A DNA stretch of 58,554 bases, taken from the NCBI GenBank assembly GCA_036406595.1, contig DASXAR010000014.1, positions 1 through 58,554 of the forward strand, written 5' to 3'. Position 1 is the stretch's first letter; the number at the start of each line of letters is the position of its first letter. The position numbers and the translations under genes are program-made. This stretch comes from VRUE01 sp036406595. Lineage in GTDB: Bacteria; Actinomycetota; Thermoleophilia; Solirubrobacterales; 70-9. Positions 25,805-34,074 of the stretch are shown here, piece by piece. Under the pieces are notes generated by a model. The model did not search any database. It was given only the letters and a program-made list of their open reading frames with translations, and was not told the origin of the DNA.

Positions 25805-26695
25805 ATGGCAAGAGCGATCTGGAGCGGAACGATCAGCTTTGGGCTCCTCAACGTGCCCGTAAGGCTCTACAGCGCGGTGGCGCGGCGCGGAATCTCGCTG
25901 CGCGAGCTGCGCGAGTCCGACGGCGCCCGCATCCGCCACCGGCGGGTCGCCGAGGGAACCGACGAGGAGGTTCCCTACGAGAACATCGTCAAAGCGTTCG
26001 AGATCACCCCCGACCGCTACGTCCCGCTGACGAAAGACGAGATGGCGGCGATCGCCCCCGAGAAGACCCGCGCGATCGAGGTCCAGGACTTCGTCGACCT
26101 CGACCAGATCGACCCGATCTACTTCGACAGCCCCTACTACCTGGGACCGGCTGACGGCGCCGAGAAAGCGTATTCGCTGCTCGCCGAGGCGATGGAGAGG
26201 TCGGGCAAGGTGGCGGTCGCCCGATTCGTCTTCCGCAACAAGGAGCACCTCGCGGCCCTGCGCCCGAACGACGGCGTGCTGACCCTGACGACGATGCGCT
26301 TCGCCGACGAGGTCGTGCCCCCCTCTGAACTCGAGGACGTCATCCCGAGCTCGAAGCCGAAGGTCGGCAAGCGGGAGGTCGAGATGGCCGAGCAGCTGAT
26401 CGACTCCCTGACCCGCGACTTCGACCCATCCGCCTACCGCGACGAGTACCGCGAGCAGCTGCTCGCGCTGATCGAACGCAAGGCGGAGGGCGAGGACGTC
26501 CTCGCCGCCGAGCCTCCGGAGGAACCGAAGGCGACGAAGGCGCCCGACCTGATGGCGGCGCTCGAGGAAAGCATCGCCGCGGTCAAGGGCAAGGAGGACG
26601 GCGGGGCGAAACCGCGCAAAGCGGCGCCGAAGAAGAAACGCAAAGCGGCGCCGAAACGCTCCAGCTCGCGGGCGAAAGCCAAATCGTCGAAGTAG
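25805..26695 (+). CDS. ku: Non-homologous end joining protein Ku
   Basis: 296 aa. Homodimeric bacterial Ku that binds DNA ends and recruits LigD. Start ATG 25805 gives ARAIWSGTISFGLLNVPVRLY, the canonical N-terminus. Further blocks: EVPYENIVKAFEIT, DQIDPIYFDSPYYLGP, MRFADEVVPPSELE, EMAEQLIDSLTRDFDPSAYRDEYREQL. The last ~45 residues are a Lys/Arg-rich tail with a repeated KAAPKKKRK-like unit, as in other actinobacterial Ku proteins where the tail binds DNA. The next gene starts 4 bp after the stop. Confidence 0.97.
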   Translation: MARAIWSGTISFGLLNVPVRLYSAVARRGISLRELRESDGARIRHRRVAEGTDEEVPYENIVKAFEITPDRYVPLTKDEMAAIAPEKTRAIEVQDFVDLDQIDPIYFDSPYYLGPADGAEKAYSLLAEAMERSGKVAVARFVFRNKEHLAALRPNDGVLTLTTMRFADEVVPPSELEDVIPSSKPKVGKREVEMAEQLIDSLTRDFDPSAYRDEYREQLLALIERKAEGEDVLAAEPPEEPKATKAPDLMAALEESIAAVKGKEDGGAKPRKAAPKKKRKAAPKRSSSRAKAKSSK

Positions 26696-26698
26696 CCG

Positions 26699-27613
26699 GT
26701 GAGCGCCAGCCGCCAGGTCGAAGTCGACGGCCGTGAGCTGAAGCTCACCAACCTCGACAAGGTCCTCTACCCCAAGGCGGGCTTCACCAAGGGCGAGGTC
26801 GTCGACTACTACGCAAAGGTCGCGCCGGCGATCATCCCCCACCTGACCGGGCGCGCGGTGACGCTGCGGCGCTTCCCGGAAGGGGTCGAAAACCTCGACG
26901 CCGCGTTCTTCGAGAAGCGCTGCCCGAAGCACCGGCCGAAATGGGTGAAGACGGCCCGGGTCGAAGCCGGGCCCCACGCCGGCAAGATCGACTTCTGCGT
27001 CTGCGACTCCCTGCCGACCCTGGTCTGGATGGCGCAGCTCGCGGCGATCGAGCTGCACCCCTCGCTCTCCCTCTCGCGGGCGCCGAAGCGGCCGACGGTG
27101 CTCGCCTTCGACCTCGATCCGGGCCCCCCGGCCGACGTCATCGACTGCTGCCGGGTCGCGGTCCGCCTGCGCGAGCTCTTCGACCACTTCGGAGTCGAGT
27201 GCTTCCCGAAGACCTCGGGCTCCAAGGGCCTCCAGGTCTATGTCCCGCTAAACCAGCGGACCAGCTACGACGAGACGAAACCGCTGGCCAAAGCCATCGC
27301 CCAGCTGCTCGAGAAGCAGACGCCCGGCGAGGTCGTCTCGAAAATGAAAAAGGTCGAACGGAAGGGCAAGGTCTTCGTCGACTGGTCGCAGAACCACCAG
27401 CGGAAAACGACGATCGCGGTCTACTCGCTGCGCGCCCGCGAGCGGCCGACCGTCTCGACCCCGATCAGCTGGGACGAGGTCGATGCCGCGCTCGACTCAG
27501 GGGACGCCGGGTCGCTCACCTTCGAGACCGCCGACGTCCTCGAGCGGGTCGAGCGCCACGGCGACCTCTTCGCACCGGTATTGGAGCTGGAGCAGCGACT
27601 GCCCGAGCTCTAG
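26699..27613 (+). CDS. ligD: LigD polymerase domain protein (NHEJ primase/polymerase)
   Basis: 304 aa, a stand-alone PolDom of the eukaryotic-type primase family. Visible: GRELKLTNLDKVLYPKAGFTKGEVVDYY, the catalytic DLDPG motif in VLAFDLDPGPP, FPKTSGSKGLQVYVPL and the distal KVFVDWSQNHQRKTTIAVYSLRARERPTVSTPISWDEV. No phosphoesterase or ATP-dependent ligase domain is fused, so ligase activity must come from another gene outside the window. Operon with ku. The stop overlaps the convergent GNAT stop by 4 bp (CTAG). Confidence 0.94.
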   Translation: MSASRQVEVDGRELKLTNLDKVLYPKAGFTKGEVVDYYAKVAPAIIPHLTGRAVTLRRFPEGVENLDAAFFEKRCPKHRPKWVKTARVEAGPHAGKIDFCVCDSLPTLVWMAQLAAIELHPSLSLSRAPKRPTVLAFDLDPGPPADVIDCCRVAVRLRELFDHFGVECFPKTSGSKGLQVYVPLNQRTSYDETKPLAKAIAQLLEKQTPGEVVSKMKKVERKGKVFVDWSQNHQRKTTIAVYSLRARERPTVSTPISWDEVDAALDSGDAGSLTFETADVLERVERHGDLFAPVLELEQRLPEL

Positions 27614-28239
27614 CCAACCTGCCTCGGCTCGCGCCACATCTGGGCCACCGAAGGGCCGTCTTCCCCCAGCTCGAAGCTGCCACACCTGACGAAGTCGAGG
27701 CGTTCATAGCGGTGGTCATTGGCAGGATTGGAGGACTCGAGGAAGGCGGGCGCGCCCTCGGCGTCGATCCCGGAGAGGTTGTCGGCGAGCAGGCCCATGC
27801 CGAGACCATCGCCACGATGGTCGGGATGAGTCCCGAGCAGACTGAGGTAGTAGTGGTCCCTCTCTCGCGGATGAGCAGCTTCGAAGCGCAGAAAGGTCTC
27901 CGACACTCGCGCCGCGCCGTCCCCGAGCAGTTCATCCAGCAGCTCCTCGAGCCTCCGCTCGTCCTCCGGGCCCAGTTCCGTCCGCCCCGGCGGAACCCAC
28001 ATCGACGCCGCACCGCCTCCCTCGGTGAGCCAGACCCAGTGATGCTCCAGCAGCGACTCGAGGATCAGCCCCCAAACGGCTCGATGCTGCTCGAGTCGAT
28101 GCGCCGCGTCGGGGAACGCCCAACTCCAGACCGGGTCATCGTAGAAGGCGGCGGCCAGTGTCTCGGTCACCATCGGCAGGTCCCTGACAGTGGCGACGCG
28201 GGCGCTCACCCGGGCCGGCCGATAGCGGTCCGCGGCCAT
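27610..28239 (-). CDS. GNAT family N-acetyltransferase
   Basis: 209 aa from ATG 28239. GNAT core: ATVRDLPMVTETLAAAFYDDPVWSWAFPD at the N-terminus, HYYLSLLGTHPDHRGDGLGMGLLADNL (acetyl-CoA-binding motif A, variant of Q/RxxGxG/A), PAFLESSNPANDHRYERLDFVRCGSFEL near the end. Resembles PuuB/Rv-type small-molecule acetyltransferases; substrate unknown. The ATG overlaps the last base of the gcvPB stop (TGATG), so it is the final gene of the gcv transcript. Confidence 0.88.
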   Translation of the reverse strand: MAADRYRPARVSARVATVRDLPMVTETLAAAFYDDPVWSWAFPDAAHRLEQHRAVWGLILESLLEHHWVWLTEGGGAASMWVPPGRTELGPEDERRLEELLDELLGDGAARVSETFLRFEAAHPRERDHYYLSLLGTHPDHRGDGLGMGLLADNLSGIDAEGAPAFLESSNPANDHRYERLDFVRCGSFELGEDGPSVAQMWREPRQVG

Positions 28240-29738
28240 CAGCCCAAATTCTGACGCACCACGGGGCGCCGGGTGGCGCGCACCTCGTCGAGGCGGCGGA
28301 CCGGGGTCGTGTAGGGAGCCTGGCGGGCGACCTCCGGATCGTCCTCGGCCTCGGCGAGGATCCGCTCGATTGCCTCTGCGAAGGCGTCGAGGGTCTCCTT
28401 CGTCTCGGTCTCGGTCGGCTCGATCATCAGGGCCTCCTCGACCAGCAGCGGGAAGTAGACGGTCGGCGGGTGGAAGCCGAAGTCGAGCAGCCGCTTGGCG
28501 AGGTCGAGAGTCGCCAGGCCGAGCTCGCCCTTCATCGGTTTGCCGGAGAGGACGAACTCGTGCATGCAGTGGCGATCGAAGGCGATCGGCAGCAGCCTCC
28601 CGGCCCGCCCCTCGGCGAGCCGCGCCTTCAGGTAGTTGGCGTTGAGGACCGCCGTCTCCGAGGCCTCGGAGAGGCCGTCGGCGCCGAGGCTGAGGACGTA
28701 GGCGTAGGAGCGGACGAACACCCCGAAGTTGCCCTGGAAGCCGCGCAGGCGGCCGATCGATCTGGGGCGATCGAGGTCGAGCTCGTAATGGGGGCCGCCG
28801 CCGTTGCCTCCCTCGGCGCGCACCACCTGAGGTCGCGGCAGGAACGGCTCGATCCGATCGGAGACCGCGATCGGGCCGGCGCCCGGTCCTCCGCCCCCAT
28901 GGGGCTGGCTGAACGACTTGTGGAGGTTGACGTGGACGATGTCGAAGCCCATGTCCCCCGGCCGCGTGTGGCCCATGATCGCGTTGAGGTTCGCGCCGTC
29001 GTAATAGAGGGTGCCGCCGGCCTCGTGGATCAGGCCGGCGATCTCGGCGATGTTCTCGTCGAACACCCCGAGGGTGTTGGGGTTCGTCAGCATCAGGCAG
29101 GCGACGTCCTCGGAAACCTTGGCCCGCAGGTCGTCCAGGTCCACGCCGCCGCGCTCGTTGGTCGCCACCTTGACCACCTCGTAGCCCGCCATCGTCACCG
29201 AGGCCGGGTTGGTGCCGTGCGAGGTGTCGGGCGCGAGGACCCTGTGGCGTGTCTCGCCCCTGTCCAGGTGATAGGCGCGGGTGAGCAGGAGCCCGGCAAG
29301 CTCGCCGTGCGAGCCGGCCGACGGCTGCAGGCTGACGTGCGGCAGGCCGCAGATCTCGGCCAGCGAGCGCTGCAGAAGCCACATCAGCTCGAGCGCCCCC
29401 TGGGCGCGGCTCGCCTCCTGCGCCGGGTGCAGGCGGGCGTTCCCGGGCAGCGCCGCGACCCGCTCGTTGAGCCGCGGGTTGTGCTTCATCGTGCACGACC
29501 CGAGCGGATAGAAGCCCGTGTCGACGTCGAAGTTGCGCCGCGAGAGCCGGTTGTAGTGGCGGACGATCTCGGGCTCGGAGACCTCCGGCAGCCGCGGCGG
29601 CTGGGAGCGAAGGAGCTTCGCCGGGATCAGCTCCTCGAGCGGCGGCTCGGGCACTTCGGCATCCGGAAGCACCGCCGCCCGCCGTCCCTCCCTCGATCGA
29701 TCGAAGATGGTGAGGACCTCTTCCGCCCGCGTGCTCAT
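28239..29738 (-). CDS. gcvPB: Glycine dehydrogenase (decarboxylating) subunit 2
   Basis: 499 aa. C-terminal half of the P-protein, which decarboxylates glycine and passes aminomethyl to lipoyl-GcvH. PLP-binding lysine in VHVNLHKSFSQPHGGGGPG. Also visible: RRNFDVDTGFYPLGSCTMKHNPRLNE, PSAGSHGELAGLLLTRAYH, DTSHGTNPASVTMAGYEV, YYDGANLNAIMGHTRPGDMGFD. Split PA/PB architecture (as in Bacillus and Thermotoga), not the single long P-protein common in Actinobacteria. Overlaps gcvPA by 4 bp. Confidence 0.97.
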   Translation of the reverse strand: MSTRAEEVLTIFDRSREGRRAAVLPDAEVPEPPLEELIPAKLLRSQPPRLPEVSEPEIVRHYNRLSRRNFDVDTGFYPLGSCTMKHNPRLNERVAALPGNARLHPAQEASRAQGALELMWLLQRSLAEICGLPHVSLQPSAGSHGELAGLLLTRAYHLDRGETRHRVLAPDTSHGTNPASVTMAGYEVVKVATNERGGVDLDDLRAKVSEDVACLMLTNPNTLGVFDENIAEIAGLIHEAGGTLYYDGANLNAIMGHTRPGDMGFDIVHVNLHKSFSQPHGGGGPGAGPIAVSDRIEPFLPRPQVVRAEGGNGGGPHYELDLDRPRSIGRLRGFQGNFGVFVRSYAYVLSLGADGLSEASETAVLNANYLKARLAEGRAGRLLPIAFDRHCMHEFVLSGKPMKGELGLATLDLAKRLLDFGFHPPTVYFPLLVEEALMIEPTETETKETLDAFAEAIERILAEAEDDPEVARQAPYTTPVRRLDEVRATRRPVVRQNLG

Positions 29739-31102
29739 GCGTGCACCGCCTCGGCTGAGACGGCGGCACCCAGAACCTCCGCGAGCTGATCGATCTGGGC
29801 CTTCGTCCGGCGCTCGGTGATTGCCACGAGGAGGCCGTCCTCGTACTCGGGATAGTCACGGCCCAGTGGGTAACCGGCGGCGATGGCGCGCTCGGCGCAG
29901 CGCTCGAGCACGGCGGCGACGGGGGCCTCCAGCCGCAGCGCGAACTCGCGCGCGACCGGGGCCCTGTGCAGCAGCTCGACCCCGGGCACCGCGGCCAGCC
30001 GCTCCCGCGCATACGCGGTACGACGAACCAGCAGCTCGCCGAGCTCGCGGTATCCCTCGCGGCCGAGCCAGGCCAGATGGACCATCGCCATCAGCGCGTT
30101 CAGCGCCTGGGCGGTGCAGATATTGTGCGTCGCCTTCTCGCGGCGGATGTGCTGCTCGCGCGTCTGCAGCGCGAGGACGAACCCCCGCCGCCCGTCCACG
30201 TCGACGGTCTCTCCGGCGATCCGCCCCGGCATGCGACGGATCAGGGCCTCTGTCGCGCAGAAGAACCCGAAGGATGGCCCGCCGTAGTCGAGCCGGTTGC
30301 CGAGCGGCTGGCCCTCGCCGAGCGCGACGTCGGCACCGCATCTGCCCGGCGGCTCGAGGACGCCGAGCGTCATCGGATCGGTTGCGACGACCAGCAGGGC
30401 CCCGTGTTTCTTCGCGGCGGCGCCGAGCGCCTCGACGTCCTCGACCGCCCCGAGGAAGTTCGGGCTCTGCAGGAAGACGGCGGCGGTGTCCGCGTCAACC
30501 GCATCGGCAAGCGCTGCCGCGTCCGTGGCGCCGTCCTCGAGGCCGACCTCGACCACCTCGGAGCCGAATCCGGCCGAGTAGGTCTCGAGGGTCTCGCGGC
30601 CGTGCGGATGGACGCCGCGGGAGACGACGAAGCGCCGGCGGCCCTTCGTGGCGCCGATCGCCATGTAGCCGGCGGAGGCGAGCGAGGACGGGCCCTCGTA
30701 GAGAGCGGCGTTCGAGACCGGAAGGGCGGTCAACTCCGACATCGCGGTCTGGAACTCGAACATCACCTGAAGCCCGCCCTGGGAGATCTCCGGCTGATAG
30801 GGCGTGTACGGAGTGAGGAACTCGGAGCGCTGCGCGATCGCATCGACGAGCGCCGGCACGTAGTGGTCGTACATCCCGGCGCCGATGAAGCAGACCTGCC
30901 GGTCGGCGTCCGCGTTGCGCTCGGCGAGGGCCGCCATGCGCTCGTAGACCTCCGGCTCGCTCATCCCCGACGGCAGGCTCAGGGAGCGGCCGAGGCGAAG
31001 CGCCTCCGGAATCTGGTCGAAGAGCTCCGCGACCGAGGCGACGCCGATCGCGTCCAGCATCTCGTCGCGGTCGGCTGGCGTCGCGGACGTGTAGCGGCTC
31101 AT
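29735..31102 (-). CDS. gcvPA: Glycine dehydrogenase (decarboxylating) subunit 1
   Basis: 455 aa. N-terminal half of the split P-protein. Characteristic blocks: YTSATPADRDEMLDAIGV, LPSGMSEPEVYERMAALAERN, CFIGAGMYDHYVPALVDAI, YTPYQPEISQGGLQVMFEFQTAMSELTALPVSNAALYEG, and LDYGGPSFGFFCATEALIRRMPGRIAGETVD. Forms a heterotetramer with GcvPB. Thirty-two bp downstream of gcvH. Confidence 0.97.
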   Translation of the reverse strand: MSRYTSATPADRDEMLDAIGVASVAELFDQIPEALRLGRSLSLPSGMSEPEVYERMAALAERNADADRQVCFIGAGMYDHYVPALVDAIAQRSEFLTPYTPYQPEISQGGLQVMFEFQTAMSELTALPVSNAALYEGPSSLASAGYMAIGATKGRRRFVVSRGVHPHGRETLETYSAGFGSEVVEVGLEDGATDAAALADAVDADTAAVFLQSPNFLGAVEDVEALGAAAKKHGALLVVATDPMTLGVLEPPGRCGADVALGEGQPLGNRLDYGGPSFGFFCATEALIRRMPGRIAGETVDVDGRRGFVLALQTREQHIRREKATHNICTAQALNALMAMVHLAWLGREGYRELGELLVRRTAYARERLAAVPGVELLHRAPVAREFALRLEAPVAAVLERCAERAIAAGYPLGRDYPEYEDGLLVAITERRTKAQIDQLAEVLGAAVSAEAVHA

Positions 31103-31127
31103 AGCGACAGGCTACGAGAGCGCGGGG

Positions 31128-31149
31128 CGCTTGCTCACTCCGCGCTCAT
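31128..31149 (-). repeat. Dispersed 22-bp junction repeat, copy at gcvH 3' end
   Basis: Identical at 21 of 22 positions to 12381-12402. Here it encodes the last residues of GcvH (MSAE) and includes its stop codon. Confidence 0.6.
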
Positions 31150-31530
31150 CAGCAAATTGCGGTAATCCTCGGCCCTGAGCAGTTCCTCCGCCTCGGAGGC
31201 GTCGCTGAGCCTGACCTTGACCAGCCAGCCCCCTCCGTAGGGCTCCTCGTTGATCTTCTCCGGAGATTCCTCGAGCTCGGCGTTGACCTCGACGATCTCC
31301 CCGCTCAGCGGGGCGATCACATCGGAGACGGCCTTCACCGACTCGACCTCCGCGTAGGCTGCATCCTTGGTCAGCTCCGCGCCGACCTCCGGCGGGTCGA
31401 AGAAGACGACCTCGCCAAGCGAGTCCTGCGCGTACCAGGTGATGCCGAGGGTCGCGGTCTCGCCTTCGAGCCGGGCCCAGTCGTGCTCGGGGTGATACAG
31501 AAGCTCCTCGGGATAACTCGCCTCCGCCAA
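31135..31530 (-). CDS. gcvH: Glycine cleavage system H protein
   Basis: 131 aa lipoyl carrier protein. The lipoylated lysine is Lys66 in AEVESVKAVSD; the GDVVFFDPPEVG-like strand (GEVVFFDPPEVGAEL), the HDWARLEG N-terminal segment and the YGGGWLVKVRLSD C-terminal segment are standard. The C-terminus runs into the dispersed repeat. The gene begins one base after the gcvT stop. Confidence 0.97.
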   Translation of the reverse strand: MAEASYPEELLYHPEHDWARLEGETATLGITWYAQDSLGEVVFFDPPEVGAELTKDAAYAEVESVKAVSDVIAPLSGEIVEVNAELEESPEKINEEPYGGGWLVKVRLSDASEAEELLRAEDYRNLLMSAE

Positions 31531-31531
31531 C

Positions 31532-32614
31532 TCAATCCTCCTTCCTGCCGCTGTCGTAGAGAGGCTTGGACGCTACCCGGGCGGCGCGCAGCCTGCCGCG
31601 CACGTCGATCTCGATCTCGTTACCCGGCTCGGCGAGCTCGGAACGCAGGTACGCCATCCCGATCCCGATTTCCAGCGATGGTGAGAACGTCCCGCTCGTC
31701 ACGACCCCGATCGCTTCGCCCTCACTCAGCACCGTGTTCCCGGCGCGGGGGATGCCCGGGCCCTCCACCCTGAAGGGAACGAGGCGCTCGGCCGTGCCCT
31801 CCGCGCGGGCGCGCGCCACCGGCCCGGAGCCGATGAAGCCCGTCTCCTCCTTGCAGCACCAACCGAGGCCGGCTTCGATCGGGTTCCGCTCGGGGGTCAG
31901 GTCGTTGCCGTGCAGGTGAAAGCAGGCCTCGAGGCGAAGCGTGTCCCGGGACGCAAGCCCGCAGGGAACGACTCCCGCATCCAGCAGCTCGGCCCAGATC
32001 GCCGGCGCGATCTCCGGGTCGAAGAGCATCTCGACCCCGTCCTCGCCCGTGTAGCCCGTTCCGCAGATCAGCGCCGGCCGGTCGCCGAGCCGAGCAGTGA
32101 TCGCCCGCATGCGGGCCGGCAGCTCGATCCCGAGGGCGCCCGCCACGATCCTGCGGGCGTGCGGTCCCTGTACCGCGAGCATCGCGTATCGATCCGCGAC
32201 GTCGCGGACGGCGACGTCCGCGTCGCGGCTCCAGCGGCCGAGCCAGGCGAGATCGGACCCGTGGTTGGCCGCGTTGGTGACCAGCAGATAGCGGTCGCCG
32301 GCCAGCCGATACGCGAAGAGGTCGTCGAGTACGCCTCCCTCCTCGTTGCAAAGGCAGGAGTACTGGGCGCCCCCCGGCGAGACCGCGGCGACGTCGTTGG
32401 AGAGGGTCCGCTGCAGGAAGGCGAGGGCGGCCGGGCCCTCGACCTCGACCTCGCCCATATGCGAGACGTCGAACATTCCCGCGTGCGTGCGCACCGCGGA
32501 GTGCTCCTCGAGCACTCCCTCATAGGTGACGGGCATCTCCCAGCCGGCGAAGGCCACCAGCTTCGCCCCAAGCTCCAGATGCTTTTCGTATAGCGGCGTC
32601 CGCAGCGGCGTCAC
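31532..32614 (-). CDS. gcvT: Aminomethyltransferase (glycine cleavage T protein)
   Basis: 360 aa from the GTG at 32614 (or 363 from a TTG at 32623). Transfers the methylene group to THF and releases ammonia. Motifs: LVAFAGWEMPVTYEG, FDVSHMGEVEVEGPAALAFLQ, GGVLDDLFAYRL, the folate-domain stretch ICGTGYTGEDGVEMLF, RLEACFHLHGNDL and GNTVLSEGEAIGVVTSGTFSPSL. I favour the GTG: TAGCCT lies 8 nt before it, fitting a leaderless start, while the TTG overlaps that box. First gene of gcvT-H-PA-PB-GNAT. Confidence 0.95.
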   Translation of the reverse strand: MTPLRTPLYEKHLELGAKLVAFAGWEMPVTYEGVLEEHSAVRTHAGMFDVSHMGEVEVEGPAALAFLQRTLSNDVAAVSPGGAQYSCLCNEEGGVLDDLFAYRLAGDRYLLVTNAANHGSDLAWLGRWSRDADVAVRDVADRYAMLAVQGPHARRIVAGALGIELPARMRAITARLGDRPALICGTGYTGEDGVEMLFDPEIAPAIWAELLDAGVVPCGLASRDTLRLEACFHLHGNDLTPERNPIEAGLGWCCKEETGFIGSGPVARARAEGTAERLVPFRVEGPGIPRAGNTVLSEGEAIGVVTSGTFSPSLEIGIGMAYLRSELAEPGNEIEIDVRGRLRAARVASKPLYDSGRKED

Positions 32615-32622
32615 GGCGGGCA

Positions 32623-32628
32623 AGGCTA
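32623..32628 (-). promoter_or_regulatory. Putative -10 element of the gcv operon
   Basis: TAGCCT on the minus strand, 8 nt before the preferred gcvT GTG. Spacing is slightly longer than in the other leaderless candidates. Confidence 0.35.
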
Positions 32629-32644
32629 TTCGCCCGACGCACCA

Positions 32645-32738
32645 TTGCGGCGGGTGGCACCGATCTGGGGACCACCCCGAGGAAGCTTCAGCTACCGCAG
32701 GGGCGGTGGCACCAGACCGGTGACAGGACCCGCCGCAA
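32645..32738. repeat. 94-nt imperfect palindrome between ftsZ and gcvT
   Basis: Arms of 11 bp (32645-32655 and 32728-32738, TTGCGGCGGGT and complement). After a short internal loop, a second 9-position stem with one mismatch follows (CACCGATCT with AGACCGGTG). Two small stems lie inside: GGGG-ACCA-CCCC and ACCGC/GCGGT. The result is a branched fold filling most of the 136-bp gap. It could be an ftsZ terminator, a processing site, or a cis-acting RNA for gcvT. It does not match the glycine riboswitch as I know it. Confidence 0.6.
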
Positions 32739-32750
32739 CGGGGCCAAGCG

Positions 32751-33830
32751 CTATTCCTTGAGGAAGCCCGGGACGTCGATGTCGTCGTCGGAGACCCGCA
32801 GTTTGCGAATGTCCGGCTCGTCGGCGGAGATTCGCGGCCGGCTCTCGTAGCGGCGCCGCACCCGCTGCGGGGAGCGCGCCAGCAGCTCGAAGCCCTCGAA
32901 TCCGGTGGCGATCACGGTGACCCTGACCTCGTCCCGCATCGACTGGTCGACGACGGAGCCGAAGATGATGTTCGCGTTGTCGTCGGCCTCCGCCTGCACG
33001 AGCTGGGCCGCCTCGTTGACCTCGAACAGCCCGAGGTCCTCGGGCCCGGTGATGTTGAGCAGCATCCCGGTCGCGCCTTTGATCGACTCCTCGATCAGCG
33101 GCGAGGTGATCGCCGCCTTGGCGGCGTCGAGGGCACGGGCCTCGCCCGACGCCGAGCCGACCCCCATCAGGGCGGAGCCGGCGTCGCGCATGATCGTCCG
33201 CACGTCCGCGAAGTCGAGGTTGATCAGGCCGGGGATCGTGATCAGGTCGGTAATCCCCTGGACACCCTGGCGCAGGATGTCGTCCGCCTGCCGGAAGGCC
33301 TCGAGGACGCTGGTGCGGCGCTCGACGGCCTGCAGCAGCTTCTCGTTGGGGACGATGATCAGGGTGTCGACGTTGTTGCGAAGTTTCTCGATCCCCTCGA
33401 GCGCCTGCTGCATGCGGCGTTTGCCCTCGAACTCGAACGGCTTGGTGACGGCGCCGACCGTCAGCGCGCCGATCTCCTCCTTGGCGATCTCAGCGATGAT
33501 CGGAGCCGAGCCGGTGCCGGTGCCGCCACCCTCGCCGGCGGTGACGAAGACCATGTCGGCGCCCTTCAGCGCCTCCTTGATCTCATCGCGGCTCTCGGCC
33601 GCCGCGCCCGCGCCGACCTCGGGGTTGCCGCCCGCACCGAGGCCGCGGGTCAGCTCCTGGCCGATCGAGAGCTTGATGTCGGCGTCGCAGGCCTGCAGCG
33701 CCTGTGCGTCGGTGTTGACCGCCACGAACTCCACGCCGCGGATGCCGGCGTCGACCATGCGGCTGACGGCATTGGTGCCCCCGCCGCCCGCTCCGACGAC
33801 CTTGATCACCGCGAGGTAAGTCGATTCCAT
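32751..33830 (-). CDS. ftsZ: Cell division protein FtsZ
   Basis: 359 aa tubulin-like GTPase that forms the division ring. GTP-binding G-box GGGTGTGS at 101-108; N-terminal IKVVGAGGGGTNAVSRM; T7-loop region NLDFADVRTIM; the C-terminal conserved peptide DDIDVPGFLK ends the protein, which is the usual binding site for SepF/FtsA/FtsW. The linker before it is short and Arg-rich. GGGAGA directly precedes the ATG. Preceded by a 244-bp intergenic region with its own promoter, so ftsZ can be expressed apart from the mur genes. No ftsA is present. Confidence 0.98.
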   Translation of the reverse strand: MESTYLAVIKVVGAGGGGTNAVSRMVDAGIRGVEFVAVNTDAQALQACDADIKLSIGQELTRGLGAGGNPEVGAGAAAESRDEIKEALKGADMVFVTAGEGGGTGTGSAPIIAEIAKEEIGALTVGAVTKPFEFEGKRRMQQALEGIEKLRNNVDTLIIVPNEKLLQAVERRTSVLEAFRQADDILRQGVQGITDLITIPGLINLDFADVRTIMRDAGSALMGVGSASGEARALDAAKAAITSPLIEESIKGATGMLLNITGPEDLGLFEVNEAAQLVQAEADDNANIIFGSVVDQSMRDEVRVTVIATGFEGFELLARSPQRVRRRYESRPRISADEPDIRKLRVSDDDIDVPGFLKE

Positions 33831-33965
33831 TCTCCCGATCTTCTCCAGCTCGCCCTCCGCACGCCTATCGGCGGGGCTGGCGTTTGAGTTGAGCCTTCGT
33901 TCCGTCCGACGCTGCAGCGATGCTTAAGGGTTCAAGCTTCCACAACAACTGCGGAAATTGCGCTC

Positions 33966-33994
33966 AACGTAGGGCATTGCAGGCATTCTGTCAA
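33966..33994 (-). promoter_or_regulatory. ftsZ promoter, near-consensus sigma-A type
   Basis: On the minus strand: TTGACA (33989-33994), exactly 17 bp, then TACGTT (33966-33971). Predicted start is about 130 nt before the ftsZ ATG. It is the only full TTGACA box I noticed next to a gene start. The 244-bp gap (33831-34074) also has three AGGGTT motifs (33927, 34041, 34070) and a TCAAGCT/AGCTTGA pair flanking the promoter (33932, 34035), of unknown meaning. Confidence 0.7.
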
Positions 33995-34074
33995 ACGCCC
34001 AGGGGGCGATCTGGAGCGACGAATTCTCAACCGCAGCTTGAGGGTTTTCGCAATCTAAGCTTCTGGTCGAGGGT

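Noticed and set aside
32651..32661. T-box-like GGGTGGCACCG on the plus strand
   Set aside because: No plus-strand gene follows and the specifier stem is absent; it is one part of the palindromic element.
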